A DNA stretch of 5,393 bases from a bacterium (GCA_037147175.1 JBAWVS010000084.1:1-5393); one strand, 5' to 3'; numbered from the stretch's first letter, positions 1-5,393 are shown. The notes: a model not told the origin generated them from the sequence alone. Translations and numbers: made by a program.

Positions 1-33
1 AGAATTAAGTTAAAAAAACTTTATCCTAATAAA

Positions 34-663
34 TTAAATTAACAATGCACTAGTGCCTTTAGCTTGAACTTTCTTTTCATCTGCCAACAATAATAATGAA
101 AGGCTCTCACCTTTTTTTACTGAAGCGGGCATAGAATACTCCCTAAATTGTTCTGCTTCTTTAAGAATTTGTTTATTTCCGATTACTAATTTTAATTTAC
201 CTATAGTTGTTTCATACAATAAGCCACATACGCCCAAAGGAATAAATATTGGAGAAGCTAAAATAAAAGGCGGAACTAAAAATAATATTATAATAAGCTC
301 ATACTCTCCTTCTTTACTGCCATGTAATTGTTTCCTGTTTTCTATTCTAAGCCTAGCAGCTGCTTTCCAGTTTTCAATATTATCAATGGAAATTATTTCT
401 ATATCATTCTCTGAATTATTTTGAATTTTGTATAAATTTGCTTTGTATCCTTGCATTAAGTCACTTTTTAATTCGATATTTTTTTGAGAAAAAATCAATT
501 TTGAACATAAATCATAGTTGGACGAATTACTATCACAAACAATAATATTTTTATCTGGGGTGACTTCATTAGCTGTTGCATTATTTACAGCCTGGGCTAA
601 AATCGGCAAATTAACCGCAAAAAATATTAAAACCGAAAGAATAATAGTAAAAAATTTTTTCAT
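34..663 (-). CDS. Exported or membrane-anchored protein of unknown function, 209 aa
   Basis: I do not recognise the family. The chosen start, Met at 661-663, has a GAGGG Shine-Dalgarno 7 bases upstream. It begins a typical Sec signal peptide: Lys2-Lys3, a hydrophobic core to about residue 22, and an AQA signal-peptidase I site near residue 25. A longer reading from 711 would add 16 charged residues in front of this signal and is unlikely. The mature part has two cysteines (43 and 53) that could form a disulfide, then a polar, strand-rich stretch (about 55-95). A short basic helix (about 98-113) is followed by a strongly hydrophobic segment (about 123-149, with Pro131-Pro132) that could be one membrane span or a hairpin. 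The tail (155-209) is mixed polar and hydrophobic. The ATG overlaps the hydrolase TGA as ATGA, so the two are probably co-translated. The gene is AT-richer than the hydrolase. An envelope location is inferred; the function is unknown. Confidence 0.75.
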   Translation of the reverse strand: MKKFFTIILSVLIFFAVNLPILAQAVNNATANEVTPDKNIIVCDSNSSNYDLCSKLIFSQKNIELKSDLMQGYKANLYKIQNNSENDIEIISIDNIENWKAAARLRIENRKQLHGSKEGEYELIIILFLVPPFILASPIFIPLGVCGLLYETTIGKLKLVIGNKQILKEAEQFREYSMPASVKKGESLSLLLLADEKKVQAKGTSALLI

Positions 664-1412
664 ACTCGAACCCTCAACTCGCTCTCTAAGACTGACATCC
701 AACTGTTGCACTCGCTCATAAACCTTTCACGGGAATTGATATAAAGATCTTCCGCGTGAAAATCATCTTCAAAAATAGACAGTGCTTTTTTCTCACAAGA
801 TTTATTATACAACTCTTGTGAATGCCATGGATAGATAGTCGGGTCTTTTGCGCCGGAAATAAATAACACTGGCGCAGAAACAATTTCCTGAACGACATCT
901 AAAGGGTTTACTTTATTTAATAATATATTACCTGGGCGTACAGACAGACTTCTGAACAGCTCAAACTTTTCAATAGTCGGGATAACAGCTTCTTTTTTGA
1001 AAAATCGGCTTTCAATTTTGTCAAAACTTACAGGCGAGCTTACTGCAATAAGCGAGTCGATGTCATTGTATTTTGCCGTATGAATTATAGAAATCGCCGC
1101 CCCTAAAGAAAATCCGATTAAACCGATTTTTGAATATCTTTGTTTTGCATAATTTACGACTGTTTTTAAATCTTCCGGCTCTTTTGCCGAAAAAGTATAA
1201 AGCCCGGAGCTTTTGCCATGTCCTCTGAAATCCATAGTTATTACATCATGATTTAAGAAAAAGTCTTCTGAGATTGCTTTAAAATACTTTGAATCCTTGC
1301 ACATATACCAGCCGTGGGCGATTATAATAACAGAATCTCTTTTTGAATCATAATGATTAATCGCAATACTTGTATTATCTTCGGTTTCGAGAAATATTTC
1401 AGTAAAATTCAT
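660..1412 (-). CDS. Alpha/beta hydrolase (serine hydrolase, esterase/lipase-like), 250 aa
   Basis: This is a cytoplasmic alpha/beta-hydrolase-fold enzyme with no signal peptide. Visible hallmarks in order are the oxyanion-side AHGW (32-35), the DFRGHGKSSG block (61-70), the nucleophile elbow GFSLG with Ser102 (100-104), the acid Asp190 in SGAKDP, and the catalytic His219 in FEDDFHAED. The Ser-Asp-His triad is therefore complete, and 250 residues is normal for a single-domain member with a small cap (about 130-175). The start has a strong AAGGAG Shine-Dalgarno 8 bases upstream. The gene lies 60 bases downstream of a MarR-family regulator with no terminator seen between them, and it overlaps the next gene as ATGA, so the three probably form one operon. 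Family members hydrolyse esters, peptides or related bonds; the substrate here cannot be read from sequence. Control by the adjacent MarR protein is inferred from position. Confidence 0.9.
   Translation of the reverse strand: MNFTEIFLETEDNTSIAINHYDSKRDSVIIIAHGWYMCKDSKYFKAISEDFFLNHDVITMDFRGHGKSSGLYTFSAKEPEDLKTVVNYAKQRYSKIGLIGFSLGAAISIIHTAKYNDIDSLIAVSSPVSFDKIESRFFKKEAVIPTIEKFELFRSLSVRPGNILLNKVNPLDVVQEIVSAPVLFISGAKDPTIYPWHSQELYNKSCEKKALSIFEDDFHAEDLYINSRERFMSECNSWMSVLESELRVRV
671..675 (-). promoter_or_regulatory. Ribosome binding site deciding the start of the 209-aa exported protein
   Basis: GAGGG on the minus strand lies 7 bases before the ATG at 661-663, inside the last codons of the upstream hydrolase gene. 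With the ATGA stop/start overlap, it supports starting the protein at the signal peptide rather than at the earlier ATG at 709-711. Confidence 0.6.
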
Positions 1413-1420
1413 GACAAAAT

Positions 1421-1426
1421 CTCCTT
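1421..1426 (-). promoter_or_regulatory. Ribosome binding site of the hydrolase gene
   Basis: AAGGAG on the minus strand lies 8 bases before the ATG at 1410-1412. Part of it (TAAGG) could pair weakly with CCTTA 11 bases upstream in the mRNA, which might lower translation slightly. Confidence 0.7.
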
Positions 1427-1472
1427 AAGTAGCACTCATAAGGTAAAGTTAGTTTTCTGTGAAATTTATATT

Positions 1473-1943
1473 TTATTTTTCGAGTTTTTCAAACCAGCCG
1501 GCGAGGATGCGCGAAAGGGTTTCTCTGTCCTGCACGGGAATTTTGTCTGCAATGCCGGAAATTGTTTCGTAGTAGCCTTGCCAAACTTCATCAAGTAAAT
1601 CGGAACCTTTTTGGGTAATCTTAATCAGGTTTACTCGCCTGTCGCCTACTTGCGCTGAACGTTCCACGTAACCTTCTGTAATAAGCTTATCAAGCTGTTT
1701 TGTCATATTGGAAGCCGTTACGACAAGCCGTTTGCCGATTTCTATCTGACTTATACCTTCTTCTTTGCCTTGGTGTTTTACCACCATCATCATGTTGAAT
1801 CTGGAAGTGCTGAGTCCGTGCTGCTTCAGATAATTTTCTATTTCTTTTTCTATAAGCGCATAAACGCAAGCCATCCCGTAAATTGAAGTTTCCACAAAAT
1901 GATCTTTCTCCAAATCTATTCCGAATCGCTTAAATTGTTCCAT
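1473..1943 (-). CDS. MarR-family winged helix-turn-helix transcriptional regulator, 156 aa
   Basis: MarR-family proteins are dimeric DNA-binding regulators, often repressors released by small phenolic or oxidising ligands. This protein has the usual length (about 140-160 residues). The N-terminal helix (about 18-42) and the closing helices (about 115-155) would form the dimer interface. The winged helix-turn-helix lies at about 48-117: a helix around RFNMMMVV, the turn with ISQIEIGKRL (64-73), the recognition helix ASNMTKQLDKLITEG (77-91), and the wing with the family's DRR motif (101-103) followed by a TQKG block (110-113). A GGAG Shine-Dalgarno sits 7 bases before the start. It is the first gene of a likely operon with the hydrolase and the exported protein. 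A palindrome over its own promoter suggests autoregulation. No cysteine lies near the N-terminus as in OhrR-type peroxide sensors (the only one seen is Cys26), so the ligand class is open. Confidence 0.93.
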   Translation of the reverse strand: MEQFKRFGIDLEKDHFVETSIYGMACVYALIEKEIENYLKQHGLSTSRFNMMMVVKHQGKEEGISQIEIGKRLVVTASNMTKQLDKLITEGYVERSAQVGDRRVNLIKITQKGSDLLDEVWQGYYETISGIADKIPVQDRETLSRILAGWFEKLEK

Positions 1944-1979
1944 ATAATTTCTCCGAAAAAATGAAGTAACAATATTATT

Positions 1980-2008
1980 ACTTTACCATTCAACTATTAA
2001 CCTGTCAA
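1980..2008 (-). promoter_or_regulatory. Candidate promoter of the MarR-hydrolase-exported protein operon
   Basis: On the minus strand a perfect -35 TTGACA (2008-2003) is followed by a 17-base spacer and the -10 hexamer TAAAGT (1985-1980, four of six consensus bases). TGG immediately before it makes an extended -10. The predicted transcript would start near 1973, giving a leader of about 30 bases before the MarR ATG at 1943 and including its ribosome binding site. The spacing and a consensus -35 make this the best promoter candidate in the window; it has not been tested. Confidence 0.6.
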
Positions 2009-2017
2009 GTGTACTTG
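2006..2017. promoter_or_regulatory. Palindrome overlapping the -35 box, candidate MarR operator
   Basis: CAAGT-GT-ACTTG is an inverted repeat with perfect 5-base arms around a 2-base centre. Its left arm shares three bases with the candidate -35 hexamer, so a dimer bound here would block RNA polymerase. MarR-family proteins commonly bind short imperfect palindromes in their own promoters. Assignment to this regulator is inferred from position alone. Confidence 0.4.
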
Positions 2018-2119
2018 TGCTAAATTTTGATTATTAAAATATTGACTTTAACTTTAATTATAGGCCTTGCCTAGCTTTTAACTCCAAATTCTCTAAAAGA
2101 AAAACAAAAAATTATTCAT

Positions 2120-3037
2120 TTATAATATTTTTTCAAGTATTCCTTTTTCAAGCATCGCTAATGAGAGCAAGTAATCATTATGGTTAAAAGTTTCTCTTAG
2201 TGGTCTTGCTGTTGTTTTCCAACCTAAACCATCGGTAATCCAAACAAATTTAAACTTGTCTTCTAAAACATTAGATAAATCTCTATATTCTCCAGCTGTT
2301 GATTTTAATTTTGATCCGCCACCACCATAAAAATTAACTTCCATTAAAACAAGTTCTGTTTCTGTCTTTATAGCATAATCATAACGCCTTGAAGACTTAT
2401 CAACAGGAACTTCGATTCCATAAGTTTCCTTAATTTTTTTAGCATCAGCTTCTTTTAAATAGCTATAGCCTTTTTTTACGCATAAATCCTGAACAAAGAC
2501 GCCAACTATATCTTCCATAGAGTGACCGCCTCTATTTTTTCGAGCATTACTATCAAGACCTGCTTCAACACCGATCATGTAATCAACAAGATTTTTAATT
2601 CTTTTTTTAATAATTAATTCTCTAAAGCCGGTATTTGTAATAAATTTAAGATATTTTTTCAAATCTTCTTCAGTAGGATTTTTTATACTAAAATCAAAAT
2701 CTTCATAAGTTAGCATTTTATTTCTAAAATCAACGAGAATCTTGAACTTTTTGCTGTTATCTCCGTTTCTAACAACTAAAGCAGGCAAAATTTTAATTAA
2801 GTGCGGATTATGTCGTATAAGACTTATGAATTCCTCGTCAAAATTATCTTTGCCGATAAGGTAATTAAGAGTATTTAACCCTATTTCAATATCTTTAATA
2901 TTTTCAAATACCTTGTCCCAGTTTACAAAATAAGTCCACAAATTATTAGATGGTTTTAAATTATTCAGAAAATACTGAAAAATTTCATCTTCGTTGCTGC
3001 ACCCCAATAATTCTTTATAAGCTGATAAAAATTTCAT
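2120..3037 (-). CDS. dpnB: DpnII/MboI-family type II restriction endonuclease (GATC), 305 aa
   Basis: This is the cutting enzyme of a GATC restriction-modification system; family members cleave double-stranded DNA before the G of unmethylated GATC. Recognition rests on family-specific blocks recalled from DpnII: WTYFVNWDKVFENI (34-47), NLVDYMIGVEAG followed by LDSNARKNR (149-169), the catalytic region, and WITDGLGW followed by LRETF (266-284). The catalytic region reads RRYDYAI with Asp220, then LMEVNFY with Glu233 and Asn235, then GGGGSKL. This is the DpnII/MboI version of the PD-(D/E)XK site, with Asn where the usual second-motif Lys would be. Length (305) is close to the roughly 290-residue DpnII. 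An AAAGGA ribosome binding site lies within the end of the preceding nuclease gene, and only 3 bases separate the two genes. As the last gene of the operon it would be translated after both methyltransferases. No truncation is seen. Confidence 0.93.
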   Translation of the reverse strand: MKFLSAYKELLGCSNEDEIFQYFLNNLKPSNNLWTYFVNWDKVFENIKDIEIGLNTLNYLIGKDNFDEEFISLIRHNPHLIKILPALVVRNGDNSKKFKILVDFRNKMLTYEDFDFSIKNPTEEDLKKYLKFITNTGFRELIIKKRIKNLVDYMIGVEAGLDSNARKNRGGHSMEDIVGVFVQDLCVKKGYSYLKEADAKKIKETYGIEVPVDKSSRRYDYAIKTETELVLMEVNFYGGGGSKLKSTAGEYRDLSNVLEDKFKFVWITDGLGWKTTARPLRETFNHNDYLLSLAMLEKGILEKIL

Positions 3038-3040
3038 GAT

Positions 3041-3592
3041 TTATCCTTTTTGATTTACCAATGTATTATTTTCAGGAACAGGTAAGCCCAATCGATCAAG
3101 AGGAATATATTCAAAATAGTAATCACAGCCAACACTATGAATATAATCCAATACATCTTTATATTTAGGATCTTTAAACCAATAACTTAATATATAAATG
3201 TATTCAACTTCCATATTTAATTTTGATAATAATTTTTTATATTGTTTCTTTTTAAAATCACAAGTTTGCAATTTCTCATCAACAGATCCTTGTCCTCCTT
3301 GATATTTACTTTCAAGAACGTAAAATACATTGTTTAAAAGAACATAAATAGAATCATCCGGCAATAATCGTTTTGAAATAATCTTCTTCCAATCAATGTT
3401 ATGTTCTTTTAAAAATTTATAAAGTCCATGTCCTTTAAAAATATAGCCAACTGCTTCATTGTCATAAAATACTTCGCCTTTATCATTAACAAAATATCCA
3501 TTAACTTGGTTAAGAAATGTCTTCAAATCTGTCTTAAGCTCAAAAACAAGACCAGTTCTTGTATTACCTCCTCCAATTCCACCAGCTTTCAT
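3041..3592 (-). CDS. PD-(D/E)XK nuclease-like protein, probable second restriction endonuclease, 183 aa
   Basis: I cannot name its specificity. Residues 78-79 (Pro-Asp) and 94-96 (Glu-Ser-Lys) form a PD-X14-EXK signature with strand-like residues between, as expected of the PD-(D/E)XK nuclease fold. The following QGSVDEKLQT (101-110) and a Lys-rich helix FKKKQYKKLL (113-122) resemble the post-catalytic region of type II restriction enzymes. The N-terminus is glycine-rich (GGIGGGNTRTGLVFE, 4-18) and ends in a glutamate that could be an accessory metal ligand. A strand EYIYILSYWF lies at 130-139. The ATG directly abuts the TAG of the Dam-like methyltransferase gene, and the DpnII-type gene begins 3 bases after its stop, so it is an integral operon member. 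Likely roles are a second nuclease of the same or an overlapping specificity, or a nuclease that helps the DpnII-type enzyme. It shows no resemblance to the DpnII-type sequence and is not a fragment of it. Confidence 0.75.
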   Translation of the reverse strand: MKAGGIGGGNTRTGLVFELKTDLKTFLNQVNGYFVNDKGEVFYDNEAVGYIFKGHGLYKFLKEHNIDWKKIISKRLLPDDSIYVLLNNVFYVLESKYQGGQGSVDEKLQTCDFKKKQYKKLLSKLNMEVEYIYILSYWFKDPKYKDVLDYIHSVGCDYYFEYIPLDRLGLPVPENNTLVNQKG

Positions 3593-4435
3593 CTAATAAT
3601 TCCTCACTAAAACCTCTGTTATCTTCCCTCTCTTACTTGCAACAGAATTTATTGCACGGGAAGCAAAAACTTTTTTTATTTCATAATTTTTATATAATTC
3701 ATTGATCCCCTTTGTGTCGGAATTTGAAAGCATAAAATAAACGCCCAAATTATCAAGTTCATCGCAAAGTTCTTTTAATTTAACTTGCATATCCCCTCCA
3801 AAACCTTCTTTTGTATAAGAAGTAAAACTTGATGTTTCATTTAAAGGAGCATAAGGCGGATCAAAATAAACAAAATCACCTTTTTGAACATGCTTTAATA
3901 TTTCTGAAAAATCAGAATGTCTAATTTCAGTATTTTGGAATAATTGTGAACAATTTAATAAATTTACTTCATCAAGAATACGAGGATTTGAATATTTTCC
4001 AAAAGGAACATTAAACTCACCTTTGCTATTAACTCGATAAAGTCCGTTAAAGCAGGTTCTGTTCATATATATAAATCTGCTTGCTTTTTGAATATCAGAC
4101 CACTTTTTGTATCTGCTGTTTCTGTCAATATTTCTAATTTCATAAAAATATTCTTCTGTATTTTTATGCTGCTTTAAATCTTCAATTAATTCATAAGCAT
4201 TATTTTTTATAACTTGATAAAGGTTTATTAATTCAGGATTAATGTCGGAAATATAAGAATTTTCAGGGTGAAGGTTAAAAAATAATGCACCGCCACCAAT
4301 AAAAGGCTCAAAATACCGGTTAAATTTTTTCGGTAAATTATTTTTCAAATCGGTAAGAAGCTGTCTTTTACCTCCTGCCCATTTAACTATTGGCAAGGTT
4401 TCGGAAATATAAATTTTTTCTAAAACTACTGACAT
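3593..4435 (-). CDS. dpnM: DpnM/Dam-family adenine-N6 DNA methyltransferase (GATC), 280 aa
   Basis: This enzyme transfers a methyl group from S-adenosylmethionine to the adenine N6 of GATC and so protects host DNA from the co-encoded endonuclease. Motif order is that of the alpha class: KWAGGKRQLL (18-27), the SAM-binding FEPFIGGGALFF (42-53), the target-recognition block CFNGLYRVNSKGEFNVPFG (128-146), then catalytic DPPY (192-195) followed by TSSFTSYTKEGF (201-212). MLSNSD (235-240) and the C-terminal SKRGKITEVLVRNY (267-280) also match DpnM closely, as does the length of about 280. The start at 4435 overlaps the end of the DpnA-like gene by 10 bases and has a GAGG ribosome binding site 4 bases upstream, within that gene. 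The following nuclease gene starts directly after its stop codon. The specificity call relies on the strong resemblance of the recognition block to Dam-family enzymes. Confidence 0.95.
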   Translation of the reverse strand: MSVVLEKIYISETLPIVKWAGGKRQLLTDLKNNLPKKFNRYFEPFIGGGALFFNLHPENSYISDINPELINLYQVIKNNAYELIEDLKQHKNTEEYFYEIRNIDRNSRYKKWSDIQKASRFIYMNRTCFNGLYRVNSKGEFNVPFGKYSNPRILDEVNLLNCSQLFQNTEIRHSDFSEILKHVQKGDFVYFDPPYAPLNETSSFTSYTKEGFGGDMQVKLKELCDELDNLGVYFMLSNSDTKGINELYKNYEIKKVFASRAINSVASKRGKITEVLVRNY

Positions 4436-5232
4436 AAGACCTCTTTTTTTATTTGCGGTAAATCTTCAAAACGTTTAATTGACAGATCTAAGTATTCTGA
4501 TTCTATATCAATCCCAACGAACTTTCTACCTAATTTATTTGCCATTATACCGGTTGTGGAACTTCCGGCAAACGGATCAAGAATTAAGTCTCTTTTATTA
4601 GTCGAGGCAAGGATTATACGTTTTAATAATTCTAAAGGTTTTTGCGTCGGATGTTTTCCGTATTTTTTCTCATGAGTTTTAATTGCACCTATTGCCCATA
4701 CAGAACGCATTTGCTTATCAGGCTTTTTAAGGAAATCATCTTCCCAATCGCCGTTTTTCATATTTTCATAGTTAAAAGTATGTTTTGCATTTTTGTCTTT
4801 TATAGCCCATAAAAGCGTTTCATGGCTTGCCGTAAAATATCTGCAGCTTAAATTAGGTGAGGCATTAGGCTTAAACCAAATTATATCGTTAAGAATTTTA
4901 TATTCTGATTTTTGAAGAGCAAAACCACAAGAATAAATAGAGTGATAAGTTCCGCTAATCCATATTGTTCCTGATGGTTTTAATACTTTTTTACAGGCGT
5001 TTATCCATTCCATATGAAATTGAAAGTCTTCTTCAATACCTTTACTCTCATCCCATTTGCCTTTATTCACCGAAACAGCTTTACCGGCATGACAAGTAAA
5101 GCCCCCATTTGATAAATGATACGGCGGATCTGCAAAAATCATATCAAAAGTATTCTCAGGAATTTGTTTTAAAACTTCTAAACAATTCCCATGATACAGC
5201 CTAAATCCTTGTTTTTCATAGTATTTTTGCAT
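4426..5232 (-). CDS. dpnA: DpnA-like adenine-N6 DNA methyltransferase, beta class, 268 aa
   Basis: This is the second methyltransferase of a DpnII-type system. In Streptococcus pneumoniae DpnA also methylates single-stranded GATC DNA and protects incoming transforming DNA. Motif order is the beta class: catalytic DPPY (35-38) followed by HLSNGG, WISGTYHSIYS (91-101), SPNLSCRYFTASHETLLWA (125-143), KHPTQKP (193-199), and the SAM-binding DPFAGSSTTG (219-228). These blocks match DpnA closely, and the chosen form has the same length as DpnA as I recall it (268). I chose Met at 5230-5232 because it has a strong AAGGAG 5 bases upstream. An in-frame ATG 7 codons earlier (5251-5253) has no ribosome binding site and lies over the candidate -10 box. 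It is the first gene of the operon, and its last 10 bases overlap the Dam-like gene. Activity on single-stranded DNA here is inferred from family. Confidence 0.93.
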   Translation of the reverse strand: MQKYYEKQGFRLYHGNCLEVLKQIPENTFDMIFADPPYHLSNGGFTCHAGKAVSVNKGKWDESKGIEEDFQFHMEWINACKKVLKPSGTIWISGTYHSIYSCGFALQKSEYKILNDIIWFKPNASPNLSCRYFTASHETLLWAIKDKNAKHTFNYENMKNGDWEDDFLKKPDKQMRSVWAIGAIKTHEKKYGKHPTQKPLELLKRIILASTNKRDLILDPFAGSSTTGIMANKLGRKFVGIDIESEYLDLSIKRFEDLPQIKKEVLCQ

Positions 5233-5237
5233 TTTAT

Positions 5238-5243
5238 CTCCTT
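5238..5243 (-). promoter_or_regulatory. Ribosome binding site deciding the start of the DpnA-like gene
   Basis: AAGGAG on the minus strand lies 5 bases before the ATG at 5230-5232. It supports this start over the in-frame ATG at 5251-5253, which has no purine-rich site at a workable distance. Confidence 0.75.
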
Positions 5244-5251
5244 GAGGAATC

Positions 5252-5257
5252 ATTATA
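5252..5257 (-). promoter_or_regulatory. Candidate -10 box of the restriction-modification operon
   Basis: The minus strand reads a perfect TATAAT 12 bases upstream of the Shine-Dalgarno, which would give a very short leader of about 13 bases. No acceptable -35 hexamer is seen at 16-18 bases. The region just upstream holds the palindrome GTCCGGAC (5266-5273), so the promoter may depend on an activator or may be chance in AT-rich DNA. No other convincing promoter for the operon was seen in the 140 bases to the window edge, though one could lie beyond it. Confidence 0.35.
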
Positions 5258-5393
5258 AATTAAAAGTCCGGACAAAGCTTCGAATGTTAAAAAATGATGC
5301 AAAAAATCACATGTAAGTTTCTGTATGAAATCTGTATAGTGACATCAACCCAAAAAACTCCCCTATTTAAAACTTAGTAACTCCTATGTAGAA

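Noticed and set aside
518-721. A 67-codon open frame on the plus strand
   Set aside because: It lies opposite the exported-protein gene and the hydrolase end, both of which have better starts and recognisable features. It has no ribosome binding site or family resemblance.
716-898. A 60-codon minus-strand frame within the hydrolase gene
   Set aside because: It is out of frame within a hydrolase gene that carries a complete catalytic triad; its content is a frame-shifted reading of that gene.
1423-1443. Inverted repeat CCTTA...TAAGG covering the hydrolase ribosome binding site, considered as a riboswitch-like control
   Set aside because: A 5-base-pair AT-rich stem with an 11-base loop is too weak, and there is no aptamer-like structure around it.
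1353-1598. An 81-codon plus-strand frame
   Set aside because: It runs antisense to the hydrolase start, the intergenic gap and the MarR end, and shows no domain.
2042-2066. TTGACT followed by TATAGG on the plus strand, considered as a promoter
   Set aside because: The spacer is only 11 bases and no plus-strand gene follows.
2061-2073. Small hairpin TAGGC-CTT-GCCTA considered as a terminator for the restriction operon
   Set aside because: The stem is only 5 base pairs. On the minus strand it is followed by an A-rich mix rather than a T run, and the T-rich stretch (about 2096-2117) comes before the hairpin. It does not meet intrinsic terminator criteria.
3428-3610. A 60-codon plus-strand frame
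   Set aside because: It is antisense to the extra nuclease gene, low in complexity, and has no supporting signal.
5320-5348. TTGATG and TACAGA, 17 bases apart on the minus strand, considered as the restriction operon promoter
   Set aside because: The -10 matches only three of six consensus bases and would give a long leader; the TATAAT at 5252-5257 is a better, though still weak, candidate.

Overview
The window is an AT-rich bacterial segment of about 5.4 kb. Every supported gene lies on the minus strand, so the transcriptional order runs from the right end to the left. Most genes have a clear Shine-Dalgarno sequence (AAGGAG, GGAG or AAAGGA), and TAA, TAG and TGA are all used as stops under the standard code. 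This fits a low-GC bacterium other than Bacteroidetes, for example a Firmicute or a gut Melainabacteria/Elusimicrobia-type organism. The sequence alone does not settle the taxon.

Right part (about 2120-5257): a compact four-gene type II restriction-modification operon of the DpnII/MboI (GATC) type. In order of transcription it holds a DpnA-like beta-class adenine methyltransferase, a DpnM/Dam-like alpha-class adenine methyltransferase, a 183-residue PD-(D/E)XK nuclease-like protein of unknown specificity, and a DpnII/MboI-family GATC endonuclease. The genes overlap, abut, or are separated by 3 bases, so translation is probably coupled. Both methyltransferases precede both nucleases, which would favour protection before cutting. 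No controller-protein gene is seen. The extra nuclease between the methyltransferases and the DpnII-type enzyme is the most notable item in the window.

Middle (1944-2119): a 176-base intergenic region without a gene. It carries a good candidate promoter for the MarR gene (TTGACA, 17 bases, extended -10 TGGTAAAGT), with a palindrome overlapping the -35 box that could be the MarR operator.

Left part (34-1943): a probable three-gene operon. It encodes a MarR-family regulator, a cytoplasmic serine alpha/beta hydrolase, and a small exported or membrane-anchored protein of unknown function whose ATG overlaps the hydrolase stop (ATGA). The MarR and hydrolase genes are visibly richer in G+C than the restriction-modification operon, so the latter may be a horizontally acquired defence cassette beside resident genes. 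No RNA gene, insertion sequence or CRISPR array was recognised.
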